64,000 bases of DNA from Paracamarosporium sp. OC-R06-R3 (lineage: Eukaryota > Ascomycota > Dothideomycetes > Pleosporales > Didymosphaeriaceae), in contig JACVRA010000166.1 of the NCBI GenBank assembly GCA_019828545.1, positions 232,513-296,512 of the forward strand, given 5' to 3'. Below are positions 1-11,502 of this stretch, piece after piece. The notes under the pieces were generated by a model. The model saw only the letters and a list, made by a program, of their open reading frames with translations, had not been told where the DNA came from and did not search any database. Each line of letters starts with the position of its first letter. The first letter of the stretch is position 1. A program made the position numbers and the translations under genes.

Positions 1-389
1 GCGCAGGAAGTGTTCTACTTCGAGAACTGTTATATAACCGTAGACCAATAAGACGAGATGACCGCGTTCCATTTGCTAGACGCGCTGCGTCAGCTTAAGC
101 CCCCACAAACGCCAGGGGATTGCGGCGCTTCAGCGCAAACTCTGCTTTACCTCACGCGAACCGAACTTCTACATCCCAATCCGTATCTTCAATTTCTAGC
201 CTTCTATTCAAGTATCAACTCGATTGCAGTCTGCGTGGTAGACGAGCTTGGACCCACTGCCGACCGTGCCGAATCCGAAACTAGGCTGAAGAAGCCCACG
301 TACGACATATCTAGAGTCTGCGCCTAAAGGACACGACGCTACATCGACAACGTTGTTCGTCAGCGCAGTTGCGCTGAGTCGCTGGCTAA
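1..389. other. Intergenic, upstream of anoctamin gene
   Basis: No gene is supported here. An 89-codon ATG-initiated frame at 58-327 has no recognisable family or signal peptide and is probably chance. A TAA at 387-389, in frame with the next gene, directly precedes its ATG and fixes that start. Confidence 0.5.
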
Positions 390-2841
390 ATGCAGATTCC
401 GGAGATCAAATCATTGCGTAGAGCAGACACCGCTTTGATAGACGACCCGACTACGGCATACATTGCTTACAATGATAAATACATCATAGTCTTCGACTTT
501 AGCAGCCTAAGTTCGTCCCGCCGGCTATAATCCCAGAGTCTAACTGTTGACCCTAAATTAGATACCTCCGAAGCCATTGAGGAACTGACTGCACTACTGA
601 AAGACCTTGAATCCGTAGGTTTACAAACAGAGGTCCGTGCTGGCTACGAGGAGACGCTTCTTGTATTTGTGCAAGCACCACGCGAATTGCTCGGTAATAC
701 CGTGCATCACTCACGGTACGTGGCAGTTTCTTCTATAACCGCTCTGCAGAGCTCTAGGACGCTTTTTGGTCGTGCATATGTGGTGTCACATGATTACGAC
801 GCGTCCGAGTTCTTGGGTGCATGAAGAACTGTTCTAAGTTTTTGGCAGAGTAAAAGACTGGCTATACGGAATCACCAAGAAACATCCAGGCGGCAACTCA
901 AATGCCATAGTAGCCGGAGCCAACGAAGCTGAAGATCTGCAATCGTTGTACCACCTGGTGACCTGGCGAAAAGACCTTGGTGGCGCAGGCATCACCCCAG
1001 AATTCGGAAAATGGGAAAATGTCGCCTCCGCCTTTCCTCTCCACAACCCTCGTACGAATCAAAAATTACTACTTCATCTAAGTAAAAAGTTTTTTCTGGA
1101 CTCGAGTGACCTCGATCAGATACGCGATCTCTGGGGTACTAAGGTGGCTTTTTACTTTGCCTTCATCCAAGATTACTTTCTCTCTCTTGCATTTCCCTGC
1201 GTCGCTGGCGTGTTGGCTTGGGCCTTTTTGCCAAAGTATTCGCTTGTATTCGCTGTCGTCATTGGTGCGTGGTGCACCGTGTTTTTGGAATACTGGAAGA
1301 TCAGAGAAGTAGATCTATCGATCCGCTGGAACGTACGAGGAGTCGGAAAACTGAAAGTCAACAGGCCTCAGTTTCAATATGAGAAAGAAATCGTTGACGA
1401 CGCTGGCCGAGTCCAACAATATTTCCCTAGGTGGAAGCGGATCATGAGGCAGTTGACTGTTGTGCCTTTCTTGGTGTTGAGCACTATATTGCTTTGTTTC
1501 GTCATTGTCACCGTCTTTGCACTAGAGACTTTCATTGTTGAAGGTTATGACGGACCGTACGACTATTATCTGGTGAGTCACTCTTGTGGTACTGACACGA
1601 GCTTGTCAACACGTGCTGGTTTAAGTCTCTACACTTCTCTGTAATGCAAACGTGATGTTTCATATGCTGACAGCATTCAGGAGTACGTTCCTACTGTTGT
1701 ACTTGCCCTCTTTCTTCCGTTCATCAACAACTATCTTGAGAAGCTGGCCGCTCGACTTACCGAATACGAAAACCATCGCACGGAAGACTATTACGAAATG
1801 TCTTTGACACAGAAGAATTTTGTGCTACAATCTATTTCGAACTACTTGCCTATCTTTCTGACTGCGTTTGTCTACGTACCATTCGGACAGATTTTCATCC
1901 CACACCTACGAACCTACATTCTTTCCCTTGCAGGCGTAGCTGCAGACCCGAACTTCACCTTCCATGTCGACCCCAATAAGCTCCGCAACGAAGTCATTAC
2001 GTTGACCGTCACGGGCCAAGTCTCAAGCGCAATCGAGGAACTCGCCCTACCCTACCTCAAGAATAATGTCAGAGACTGGTGGCGCACCTATCGCACCACG
2101 CACACGTTTGCCATAGGCGGTCAGACAAAGTTTGTCAAAGGTGACGATCCCATGGAGGCTAGATTTCTCCGTCGCGTCCGCAAGCAGGCCGCCCTTGCGC
2201 CCTACGACGTCCACGAAGACATAGCCGAAATGGTGCTCCAGTTTGGCTATCTCGCGCTATTTAGCCCCGTGTGGCCACTAATTCCCATCGGTTTCTTCAT
2301 CAACAATTGGTTTGAACTGCGCGCCGACATCATCAAGATTACCATTGAGCACCAGCGTCCGGCTCCTATCCGGAACGATGGTATTGGTCCTTGGGTTGCG
2401 AGTTTGGAAGCCTTGACTTGGCTTGGCAGTCTTACATCTGCGGCAATTGTGCACCTTTTCGGTTTCCGAAACTCCACTATTTACGGGTTTAACACGTGGT
2501 GGACATTACCCATCACTATCTTTGCATCGGAGCACATCTTCCTTGGATTCAGAGCTGGGGTGCGGTGGGCATTGCACGCCATTGGCTCAGAGCACATTCG
2601 GAAGGAGAGGGCCGAGTTGTATGCAGAGAGAAAGAAGCATTTGGATGAGTTAGAGGCTAGCTTAGCCAAGAGAGGCCATTTGGACGTCGTAGAGAGGGAG
2701 CGCAGGAAGAGTGTAAGGATGACGGCCGCTGATGTCTTCTGGACGAGGCAAGTGGAGGAAGGCGCGAGCTTAAGAGCGGGTGCAGGCATGATCCGCGCAC
2801 TGAAAGGGACAGATTTGGACGGGCTACTTAAAGAAGAATGA
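390..2841 (+). CDS. Anoctamin/TMEM16-family membrane protein (Ist2-like)
   Basis: Exons 390-510, 562-715, 849-1572 and 1681-2841 give 719 aa. The first exon reads MQIPEIKSLRRADTALIDD and then YIIVFDFSSL. The in-frame TAA just before the ATG fixes the start. The next exons carry the conserved W-R-K segment (YHLVTWRKDLGG). After that come several hydrophobic spans (about YFAFIQDYFLSLAFPC, VPFLVLSTILLCFVIV, EYVPTVVLALFLPFINNYLEK), the anoctamin-type motif around LTEYENHRTEDYYE, and a charged C-terminus rich in Lys, Arg and Glu. Fungal members tether cortical ER to the plasma membrane or scramble lipids; which of these applies here is inference. The introns are 51, 133 and 108 nt; the first has an unusual GTTCGT donor. 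Length is usual for Pezizomycotina homologues. It converges with the GH10 gene, with a 96-bp gap. Confidence 0.85.
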
Positions 2842-2937
2842 TGACGAGACTAGAACGACTGACGAGATCTTTACTACGTATGACACGACAAGTATGTACG
2901 CTTAAACTAGTATATACATAATCCCCCATGAAAGTCT

Positions 2938-3997
2938 CTAAGCCGCATTGATAGCAGCAAGCACAGTGTTGTACGCCGTCTTCGCCTTGTACGACGAATC
3001 GAACAACAAGGGGTTGCCCGAAGGCCTCCAGGAGTCGCTGTCGCGGACACCCCAGACAGTGATACCAACACAGTTGGCCTGCTTCATGCACGCATTGACG
3101 ACATTCGTCCAATCCGCCTGCTGCGCATTCTGAATATCGACCTCAGTCAACGCACACTCGGGTGCAGCCGCACACAGCGCCGCCATCGCAGCCGGCGCAT
3201 TCGCGCCCTGTCCTGCAGTCAAGTGTCCCTGCGAACCAATGCCGTCGATCGGGATACCCGCCGCGATCCATGACTTCACATTCCGTATCATTCCCTGCGT
3301 CTTAGCGTTGCTCGCCGAGTCCAGATTGTAATCGTTGATGTACAGCTTCGCATCCGGATCAGCGGCCTTAGCTGTCTCGAATGCAATGCGGACGAAGTCC
3401 TGGCCGAGCACATTGTAGAAGACGGACGAGCGGAAAGACCCATCCTCATTGAACATCTCGTTGATGACATCCCAGGCGTAGATCTTGCCTTTGTAGCGGC
3501 CGAGCAGGGTGTTGATGTGGTTCTGCATGACGGAAGTAAGGGTGGCTTTGTCGCGGATGGAAGAGACCCAGGAGGGGAGTTGCGAGTGCCAGACGGTGGT
3601 GTGGCCACGGATAAGCTTGTTGTTGTCGGTCGCGAACTTGACAGTTTGGTCGGCGTTGCCGAAGTTGAAGTTGCCCTTGGAGGACTCGGTGGCGTCCCAT
3701 TTCATGCTGGGAGCGTGTTAGTATCAGGTAGTGGTTTTGGTGATTGTCGGATGAATGAGTGTACCTGTTTTCCGGTGTGACTTGGCCGAAGTTCGCTTTG
3801 ATAATGGCGGAGTTGGAACCCGCGTTCAAGCGGCCGGGGTCGGTGCAGGTACCGAAGTACTTCTTTCCCTTAGCTACCATAGCATCAGAAATGCTCTGAG
3901 CGGCCTGGCGCTCGTCGAAGACTGGCTCTGGCTCTGCCACAGGGAAGGCAGATACCAGAGCGCTGGCGGAGAGGACTGTGACGAGGGAGAACTTCAT
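2938..3997 (-). CDS. Secreted endo-1,4-beta-xylanase, GH10
   Basis: Exons (minus) 3997-3765 and 3706-2938, with an intron of 58 nt, give 333 aa. The signal peptide is [17 protein letters not shown], then a short propeptide and a single GH10 catalytic domain without a carbohydrate-binding module. The splice restores the GH10 hallmark [12 protein letters not shown]. The acid/base is Glu161 in WDVINE and the nucleophile is Glu266 in [15 protein letters not shown] and the C-terminal [10 protein letters not shown] are also family landmarks. The enzyme cuts internal beta-1,4 bonds of xylan outside the cell. The start at 3997 is preferred over an in-frame upstream ATG at 4039 because it begins the signal peptide directly. 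A TATA box and a GGCTAAA motif lie upstream, as expected for a xylan-induced gene. Confidence 0.95.
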
Positions 3998-4057
3998 GGT
4001 TGCTGATTGATGACCGGTAGCTGAAGAGATGGTAGTCAAAGGCCACGTCCCATACCC

Positions 4058-4063
4058 TTTATA
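4058..4063 (-). promoter_or_regulatory. TATA box of GH10 xylanase
   Basis: The minus strand reads TATAAA about 60 bp upstream of the xylanase ATG at 3997, a normal distance for a fungal core promoter. Confidence 0.6.
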
Positions 4064-4374
4064 CTGTCCTCCGAGCTAGGAAACGAAAATAGTCTTAACC
4101 GCCACATGATCCTATACCCAAAATAACCATTCATTTCTAGACGGAGTACTCTCGGTCATGGTAGAATGTGGAGGTAGTGGCGCACTAGAGATAGGCTTGA
4201 TTAAATCCCATGGGGTATCGCTGCCGGCCACCAGAACCCGGAGCCGCCATCAATATCTGAAGCATGGCCTGTGCAACCGAATTTCTGGTATGGAAGTTTC
4301 GTCTTATCCAAAAACGGCCTCTTTACGGTTGATGAGGCTCTGGGCGTTCTGCGATATATGGCAATTCCCTATCA

Positions 4375-4381
4375 GGCTAAA
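4375..4381 (+). promoter_or_regulatory. Possible XlnR/Xyr1 site, GGCTAAA
   Basis: The sequence GGCTAAA is the published core recognised by the fungal xylanase activator XlnR/Xyr1. It lies about 380 bp upstream of the GH10 start codon. A 7-bp match occurs by chance often, so only its place before a xylanase gene makes it notable. Confidence 0.4.
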
Positions 4382-4981
4382 TTCATACCGGGGCCTTCCC
4401 GGTCAGATGAACAATCATGGCCTTGAATTCCCATAGTATCCGAGGAATTTGTTTCGTCTCAGTGTCAAAGACGTGGGGATCAGCTACACACGCTTTTACA
4501 ATTCGTGGAAAAACTCTGAGCGCAATTTCGTAAGTGGCCAAAGTTCAGGATATCTAAGGTAAGATCTCACGATGCGCAGGCTAAGCGTGATATTGTGGAG
4601 AACCTTGGACCGTCTTCCATTCGATGTTCGCCGATAACAGGACTAGCTGTGCGGGACGAAGGGAGACATCGACGAAGGGTCGAATACTAGGTCTAGCGCT
4701 TCAAAGTCCTCGGCTTCCGCATCGCCCGTCCGTTAGAAATACGCGCGCTCTGACGCCCGATACACAATCGTGAGTCTGCTGCTATTTTGGAGATGGGTGT
4801 GAGTGTGTGAAAGCTATGAGGATTTTTGGTGCAATTGATAGCGATATCTGTGTTCTCACGGTGGCAACAAGTTCTTCGAATCGAACTTATGCCGCAGTGC
4901 AGCTGCAAGCTAAAAATCAGCAACAACATAATGCTTCTCAGACCAGCTTACAACGAGTTCCTGAACCGATCAACGTAGTAC

Positions 4982-4999
4982 ATTGTGGGGCCCCACAAT
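4982..4999. repeat. Perfect 18-bp palindrome
   Basis: The sequence ATTGTGGGGCCCCACAAT is its own reverse complement. It could be a dimeric transcription-factor site or a small cruciform. It is not next to an obvious gene start: the nearest supported genes begin at 3997 and 6105, both on the minus strand. Confidence 0.6.
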
Positions 5000-5524
5000 T
5001 TCCAGGGGGTTAAGTAATATTGAAGCGCTGTCCTTATAATGCGTCAATATCAGTAGGGCAGACGTACGCAGAAGAATCCTATCATGTTCTTCAACAAAAA
5101 GAAAACCTAATGTTACTGATCCGAACACAAGTTGCCGATGCTAGATTTCAAAGCGCAGGATTCTCTTTCTATTCTGTATTTTTGGGCCGCACGGAGGAAA
5201 ACAAACCTCATACAGGTGTTCCGTGCGCTCATGAATACACAATATTGTACTGCTTTGCCTTCACGCATGAACGTGTATCTTATTCTTTCGTGGGAATACC
5301 TACCGAAAGACTACATATAAGCATTTGCTCCGTCAATGACCGCTCTTCAAATGTTGTTCCTTTCGCGGGCGCAATCCTCGACGTATAGTATGGCGTCGCT
5401 GTGATGGGTATTCTCGCAATATCTCACTGGCGTTCTGTACTTGTCTCAAAGGGGAGATCTTGGGCATCCAACCTTGAGGTTTCCATTCTCTTTCTTTTGA
5501 AACCACTATTCGATCCGGATCACG

Positions 5525-6105
5525 CTATTCTCCAGGTATAGTGTGCGTTGCTAGCAGCCTTCCAGTGATGCTAATTGCAGGAAATCCTCTGCATCCACGA
5601 TTATGCGCCATGAAGACAATCTTCAGACGACAAGCGTTCAAGATAGACTGGGCGTTGGCACGAGTGATCGGGTGAGTAGCAGAGTCAGATACTGAGGAAC
5701 TCGTGAAGCTCATGGGACTCGTCGATGCGGCAGAGACTGAAGCACTTTCGGAATGGGAAGAGAAGGACTGGGCACAAGTTTGGTAGCTAACAAGTAGGTA
5801 GCGGTCATCTTGCGTGAAATTATGAACGGTGTGGCTCGAGTCCGCAGGTGATGACAGTTGTACAGTATGCGAATGACCATCCGATTTGTCATCTTCGGCG
5901 TCATCGAGTCTGAAAATTATATTAGCAAATTCACCCCCACAAGATTTTTGGTGGTGGACTGTCTACACAACAACCCATGTGGGCTTACTAACCTGATCTC
6001 AGCTACCTCGCTCGGGTTTTTAAATGACCATAGTGAGTCGGTCTCCATTGAATCGCCTCCGTTATGCCTCGCTGGATGAGAGTGCGCGGCACGTGGCCGA
6101 GACAT
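5525..6105 (-). CDS. Small Ser-rich protein, unknown
   Basis: Exons (minus) 6105-5993 and 5909-5525, with an 83-nt intron, give 165 aa. The donor is AG|GTTAGT, and the acceptor is a clean pyrimidine-rich ATTTTCAG. The split codon AGA keeps a long open frame that has no ATG of its own near its 5' end. The protein starts MSRPRAAHSHPARHNGGDS, continues with an acidic piece (LDDAEDDKSDGHSHT) and a Ser/Thr-rich middle, and ends in a Cys-containing stretch. There is no signal peptide or membrane segment, and I recognise no family. The last 40 residues look less protein-like, so a further exon or a different 3' end is possible. Confidence 0.45.
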
Positions 6106-6457
6106 ACTGACAATATAGGGAATTATCTTATAAACAAACGAACGTAGAAATTGCACGGGATAAAACTGGTGTGGAGTGAATGCTGGTATCGGAGGGTAGA
6201 GACGCAATGCTGTCACGGAGGCGATAACAACATTGTTGTACAAGGGAAGGCGCGAATGGCAGTTACTAGCAAACTTGACTAAGCAGTGGTGCCTACCTTA
6301 TCTGAACTGATTGGCACGATAGATGCGCTAATATACAAAAACACAGAATTCTCAATGAACCTTCTCTACAGCCATAAGTGGAATTGTTGTAGAAGACATA
6401 CTACCATTGATCATGACCGGAATTATCACCTTTGGCATCTAACCATATCTCAGGCCA
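6106..6457. other. Short intergenic spacer
   Basis: This is the promoter side of the small gene at 5.5-6.1 kb and the downstream side of the aldo/keto reductase. I see no gene or clear motif. Confidence 0.5.
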
Positions 6458-7550
6458 CTACTTGCTCTCAAGCTCCGGGCTGTCCCCGAAACATCCAGCA
6501 AGGATAGATTCAGGATAGCGAGCACCTTTCGCTCCACCCACCGCTTCCAAACCTTTTCTAACCCGTTTCTCGTCCTCTTCAGTGAAATTCACTTTAGCTG
6601 CTCCAGCATTTTCGAGCAAGTATTTCACACGCTTTGTACCCGGTATCGGAATGAAATCTAATATTTGCGTTAGTCATAGTTATCGAAAAGCATGAGGTGA
6701 TAGTTCACTCACCATCACCCTGAGCAAGAACCCAAGCCAGAGCTACCTGTCCAGTCGTACATCCCTTCTCCTTTGCGAGGTCTTCGAAGATCTGAACCAA
6801 CTTAAGATTTCCTGGGAAGTTTTCCTCTGAAAACCGAGGGTGCATGCGAGGGCGAGGATCATTTGGAGGGAAGTCGTCTCTGCTCTTGATCGTACCGGAC
6901 AGGAACCCGCGACCCAGAGGCGAGTATGGCACGATTGTGACACCGAGCTTACGCGCCACATCCAAGAAACCCGTTTCTTCGATTTCCATGGCGAAAGGCG
7001 AGAACTCCATCTGCACTGCGTCGATCTGGTGCACCTTGCAAGCTCGCTCCAACGTCCGTGAAGAACACTCTGAGAGCCCTATATGACGAATCTTGCCCTG
7101 GGTTTTCAACTCAACTAACGCCTCAATAGTCTTCTCAATCGGCACCGTTGGATCGATTCTGTGTACGTAGTAGAGGTCGATATGATCCGTACCCAAGGCC
7201 TTCAAACTTTTCTCGATAGCTTCCCGCACATACTCTGGACTTCCGTTCACCTCGACATGACCAAAACCTTTGGATCCATGCTTGCAGCCGAATTTTGTAG
7301 CCAGGAAGATCTCGTTGCGACGGCCTGTCTTGCTGAACCATTTCCCAAGAAGCTCCTCGTTGTCTAGGTAGAAGTCGCTTGTGTCCCAGAACGTAACACC
7401 CAAGTCGGCAGCTTTGGTGAGAGTCGCAAATATCTCTTCCTCGTCGCGTTGTGCCCCGGTGAGGGCGGATACAGACATGCCCATACAGCCAAGGCCGAGA
7501 GCAGAGACGGAGGTGCCGCCAATTTTGCGTTGGGGGAAAGAGGCAGACAT
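6458..7550 (-). CDS. Aldo/keto reductase
   Basis: Exons (minus) 7550-6713 and 6657-6458, with a 55-nt intron, give 345 aa. The splice joins AWVLAQGD to DFIPIPGTKRVKYL, a family junction, and ends at a TAG after SPELESK. The AKR tetrad is visible as Asp56 and Tyr61 in WDTSDFY, Lys86 in LATKFG and His130 in LYYVHR. The C-terminal GxxALAWVLAQG and IPIPGTK segments bind NADPH. The nearest subgroup is the YakC/pyridoxal reductase-like AKRs, which reduce aldehydes or ketones with NADPH; the substrate is unknown. It is cytosolic, with no targeting signal. The adjacent promoter has a 13-bp tandem duplication at 7633-7658. Confidence 0.9.
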
Positions 7551-7632
7551 TGTAGGTATGTTGGTATATGTAGTTAGATTGAAGTAGAAACTGGTGCTTG
7601 AAGGTATTGAAGGTGATGAGAGGAAGTGGTGG

Positions 7633-7658
7633 TAGTGTAAGATTGTAGTGTAAGATTG
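7633..7658. repeat. 13-bp direct tandem repeat in AKR promoter
   Basis: Two adjacent perfect copies of TAGTGTAAGATTG lie about 85 bp upstream of the aldo/keto reductase ATG. They may be a small duplication or paired factor sites. Confidence 0.6.
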
Positions 7659-8536
7659 TAATGATGTTGTTGATGCTGGGTCAACCTACGACTATATATA
7701 CAATATCTCAATTCAAATGACTCTAACGAATCCGTCCGCGTAAAGGAGATAAGAATCTAAAAGCCACATATTTTACCCGTCCGTCAGATTTTTCAACATT
7801 GTCAAACAGTAACTGCGCGTCACGATGCACGACCTGAAGTTCACGGCGCAGAATGCTTCCTTATTCAGTTAGCGCTACGAGGCTTGAAGGGGAACGGCCG
7901 TGGCACTACGCCGGAAGGGTGACTAGGGCGGTCGGATTAGCGCAATCGGAACAAAGTGGGCAGGGATGTTCAAGAAGATTCGCTAAGTCCTAATTCCGCG
8001 GTCTGAAGTAATACCCTGCGAGTCGATCGTCGGTCGTCGGCGTGCAATTAAGTACCGTACGCATGCAGGACGATGTATGGTATAGTATGTGAAGTTATAG
8101 TCACTGAGGTTGTGCTGTATAGAACGGCGAGGTATGGCCAGGACACATGGCCATCCTCTCATATCGTAGACCACGCATGATCTTCGAATCCGGACTACAG
8201 TATATAATACTCGCACTCAGTCTATTTCGAGAAGGGAATACGCTCCACGAAAAGGTTTAATCAATTCTATTTCTCATGCTTTGCTAGGTCCTCAAGACGA
8301 CATGGCAACATCCTAAGTAAACCCCACTCCTCCACTCTCCAGCACCCAAAAGAACAACACTCCTAAAGAACGCCATCTAGGGATCTCAACATGATGTATA
8401 TGAGCGCCAGATATATATACAAAACGTCTGTGAACCTGCGTAGCGCAGCTCGAAATCGAAACCCGGTAGTTATGTTATCGTACGAATCATCTCACAGCAA
8501 TGATCTCTGGTTTGATCGCCATTCAGTCAGGCATGT
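7659..8536. other. Intergenic, AKR promoter side
   Basis: TA-rich stretches (TATATATA near 7695) lie upstream of the aldo/keto reductase. The rest holds no supported gene; the reverse frame at 7983-8216 has no recognisable features. Confidence 0.5.
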
Positions 8537-9172
8537 CTACTGATTAGCTCCAGTAGCACGTGGTGCAGCAATACGGGAGCTTGAATCAAAACCGGGCGGT
8601 AGCTTCGAGAATTTCAGCTCAGTAGGCCCATTTTCAGGAGCATCCGAGGGCACACCCGAAGGTAGTGACCCCGAAGGACGAGCTCCCGAAGGCTTCGACG
8701 GCAGACTAACGCTTGCGAGTGAATTAGAGGAAGGGGCAGGGGCTTTCTGACGGCGCGCGATACCAGTAGCTCTCCTTGTTGCACTGGGCCCGTCGCTAGG
8801 AGGCGGACCTGAAGGGATTGCTGTTCCACTCGGGACAGGTCCGGAGAGCGGAGGTCCAACGCTGGTGACCACTTCTGGAGGTACGGTCTGTTGCTCCTGT
8901 CGTTTACTACCCAGGAGGGAGAGGGGTGGTAGGGAGTCGGGTGGTGCTTGCGAAGGAGCGCCTGACTGACTGCTGGGTACGGCTCCGGTGGGCGCGGCGA
9001 CTCCAGAGGAGAGTGCAGGAGGACCTGATGGAGCAGATGGTCGAACTGTGCCTTTGGCGATCCCACATGGTGCTGCGCGGGTTCGTGCGCTGGTTTTTGT
9101 GGATGTGAGGGATTGCGATGTGGCAAGGCCGGTGATAGCCAGCGCGCATGCGATGCGGGTGAGGCTGACCAT
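8537..9172 (-). CDS. Secreted Ser/Pro-rich protein with dibasic sites
   Basis: A single exon of 211 aa. Residues 1-20 form a signal peptide (MVSLTRIACALAITGLATSQ). The rest is low complexity, with repeated PSG, PSGPP and SLPSG units, only one mature Cys, and no membrane anchor or GPI signal. Dibasic pairs at KR90-91, RR133-134 and RR140-141 could be cut by a Kex2-type protease to release short peptides, as in fungal repeat-derived secreted peptides; that is inference. Alternatively it is a disordered cell-wall or matrix protein. I recognise no family. The ATG at 9172 directly begins the signal peptide. Confidence 0.65.
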   Translation of the reverse strand: MVSLTRIACALAITGLATSQSLTSTKTSARTRAAPCGIAKGTVRPSAPSGPPALSSGVAAPTGAVPSSQSGAPSQAPPDSLPPLSLLGSKRQEQQTVPPEVVTSVGPPLSGPVPSGTAIPSGPPPSDGPSATRRATGIARRQKAPAPSSNSLASVSLPSKPSGARPSGSLPSGVPSDAPENGPTELKFSKLPPGFDSSSRIAAPRATGANQ

Positions 9173-9994
9173 GATGTATAGATGTGGTAAGTAAATTTCA
9201 AAGAGCGTTTATCGAAGAAAGAATAATGGTCTATGTTGCAAAAGAGCGATGTGACTTTGTGATGTTGTGCAGTGATAATGGCCTCACAGACCGTCTAAAT
9301 ACCATCGTGTCCGTCGAAACTGCAAGCGTTCGCATATTCTTTCATCAAAGATGACGCGGCGAGGAAAGCCCTCAACACTGGTGCAACTGAGTCTACAAAC
9401 AACACTTACGCGCGCATGCTCTATGTGTGGTAGCAGACGCCAGCAGGCTCAAACTGCGTGTACGCAACGTAGTTTCACGAGTCTCTGACAGCTATCAACA
9501 CCCGACAGACTTTCGGAAAATAGAGCGTTTCGCGATGTTCGAGAAGATGTATTGGCCAAGCAAGTTGTTTCGTTTCTCTAGGCATGAATAAGCTCCACAA
9601 ATTGCGCGGCGCGGCGGCCTGAGCGCCGTCGCGAAAACGTGGGTACGACCTGTTCGAGCTGTTATTCTGTATGCGCCTAGTTGTTCGACAGCATGAAGGA
9701 AGTTTCAGATAGTCCTTTGTTGTTCATGTGAAGCAGCGTGACGCTCTGCTGAGTTTGGAACGTGCTAGATTCGGTTCCCCCACGAGGCTGTTGAGGGCAG
9801 AGTGCGGCGATTGGAGCAGTAAGTGTAGTCTAACTCTTATGTCCTAATCACCAACAATGCATGTTCACAAGTGATTTCGTAGGCGTACGCAGTGGTGATG
9901 CAGGACGGAAACATGATTGTATTCGTCAGATATTAATCAGCTAGCGCACTTTGTCCTCGCGTTGCTGGACAGTACAGTGTGCTCCTTCTTACTC
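9173..9994. other. Intergenic spacer
   Basis: This holds the promoter of the secreted Ser/Pro-rich gene and the 3' side of the UNC93-like gene. I see no supported gene and no clear element. Confidence 0.5.
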
Positions 9995-11502
9995 TCAAAG
10001 ATTCTTCGCTCCGGCAGCCTCACCTTTCGCAAATGTCTCTTTATCTTCCAAGGTTGCTACCCTCTCTATCGCCTGCTCTTCAGCGACCCCGTCCGCCGCC
10101 TCTACCGGGATGTGATCCCTCACAACGAGCCAAGTCGGATATATTGCCAGGACCAGCAATATAGTGTTCACAATCAATGGCACCCTTCCGCCTTTCCACT
10201 TCTTTGTGTTCAATCCGAAAGCAACTGCCTGGCTGAAGCTCTCTTGTCCTCTCAGAATACCCGAGAAGCGGCTCAACTCAGAGATGTTGTCCGTCTTAGT
10301 TGCCAACAGGTAGTAGAGCCAGTTCTGTAGTGCCTGCCGCGCGAAATCCCAAAGAATGATGACGAAAAAGCCTTCGGTGAATCCTGAGTCTTCCCAATCC
10401 ATCGAGGGCGAGTTTCGAGTATATTTCTCCTGGATGACCCAGCCGTAAATCCAAGCGATGATGTGCAGTACGATAACATAATAGAAGCCAAAAGTGATGC
10501 GCTTCTTAACGGTGAACCGCTTGTAATCCAGGAACAGACTAATGAGTTGGGACGACAACAAAGTACCGAAGTTTCCAACGAATCCGATCAGAGCTCTGGC
10601 ACGGATTCCAAAATAATAAGTCTTGAAGTTTCCAGAGTACTGGTTGAAGTATGCAGCGTAGAAGACTGGGAGCAAAAGAAGGATATCTTTGCGCTTAGAA
10701 GTGCGCCATAGTGCTTTGAGCTCGCCTTTGAACGACTTCTCCTTTTTGATGATGACCTTGGAGCCGTCGCTTCGCTGAACCTTGTGCGGAGGACTGAGTG
10801 CAAGCGCAAGCGGACAAGCGATGCACTGCAGCGCAATAAAGACAAGGTAGGTCTCATATCCTACCTTGCCCTTCTTTTTCGATGCTGCGCTGTGGTTGAG
10901 TCCAAGAACAATGGCGCCGCCGACCAGTGGTCCACCAGTACGGAACCACAGCCAGATGTTCATGTATTTTCCTCGTTTTCCCGGCTCAGGGTACCCCAGA
11001 GCAACAGTGCCTTCGGATACCCAGAACAGGCCAGCGCTGAATCCGCACGCAACTGCACCCACGAGAACGAACCAGACATTACCGAAGCGATTGTTGCAGT
11101 ATAGACCCGCTACAAACATCATTAGTTTTCTATCTCGCTCTTCTGCGGATTGTACTCACCTGAATACAGTGGATACCCTACAGCACCCAAAAACAGCGTA
11201 TTTGACAATCCAATTCTGTTCGCGATCGGCGCGCCGAACAGACACAAGATTCCCATAATGCCGAACACAAGAGCATTGGCCGCATTAACTAGATACGGAT
11301 CCAAAGCTCCCGCTGCGCCTAGATCATTCATCGCATTCCAGAGCCCGGGGGCCATGAAGCCCACACCACCAATAACAAAGGCATTGAAAAGACTGGAGCG
11401 ATACCATTTCCGTGGAGCTGAATGTGTGGATGGCGATTCCGAAGTGGGGAGCGATACGTCCTCGACAGAAGGCCGTTTCGCAGCGGCGTCCGAGGCAGCC
11501 AT
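9995..11502 (-). CDS. UNC93-like major facilitator membrane protein
   Basis: Exons (minus) 11502-11160 and 11109-9995, with a 50-nt intron, give 485 aa. An upstream in-frame TTG at 11514 is not a start; the ATG at 11502 (MAASDAAAKRPSVED) is. The cytosolic N-terminus is followed by about eleven hydrophobic spans. The first membrane region has the fungal UNC93-like pattern (FNAFVIGGVGFMAPGLWNAMNDLG), then IMGILCLFGAPIANRIG and VSEGTVALGYPEPGKRGKY. The central loop is Lys-rich and the tail is acidic. These fungal UNC93-like (DUF895) proteins have MFS topology, but their substrate is not established. It is the first of four co-oriented genes up to 16.4 kb. Confidence 0.88.

Larger units (their letters stand above)
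3998..5524. other. GH10 promoter and gene-free spacer
   Basis: Apart from the TATA box and the GGCTAAA motif, this 1.5-kb stretch shows no supported gene. Open frames at 4158-4436 and 5020-5388 show no family, signal peptide or spliced continuation that I can recognise. A perfect 18-bp palindrome lies at 4982-4999. Confidence 0.5.
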
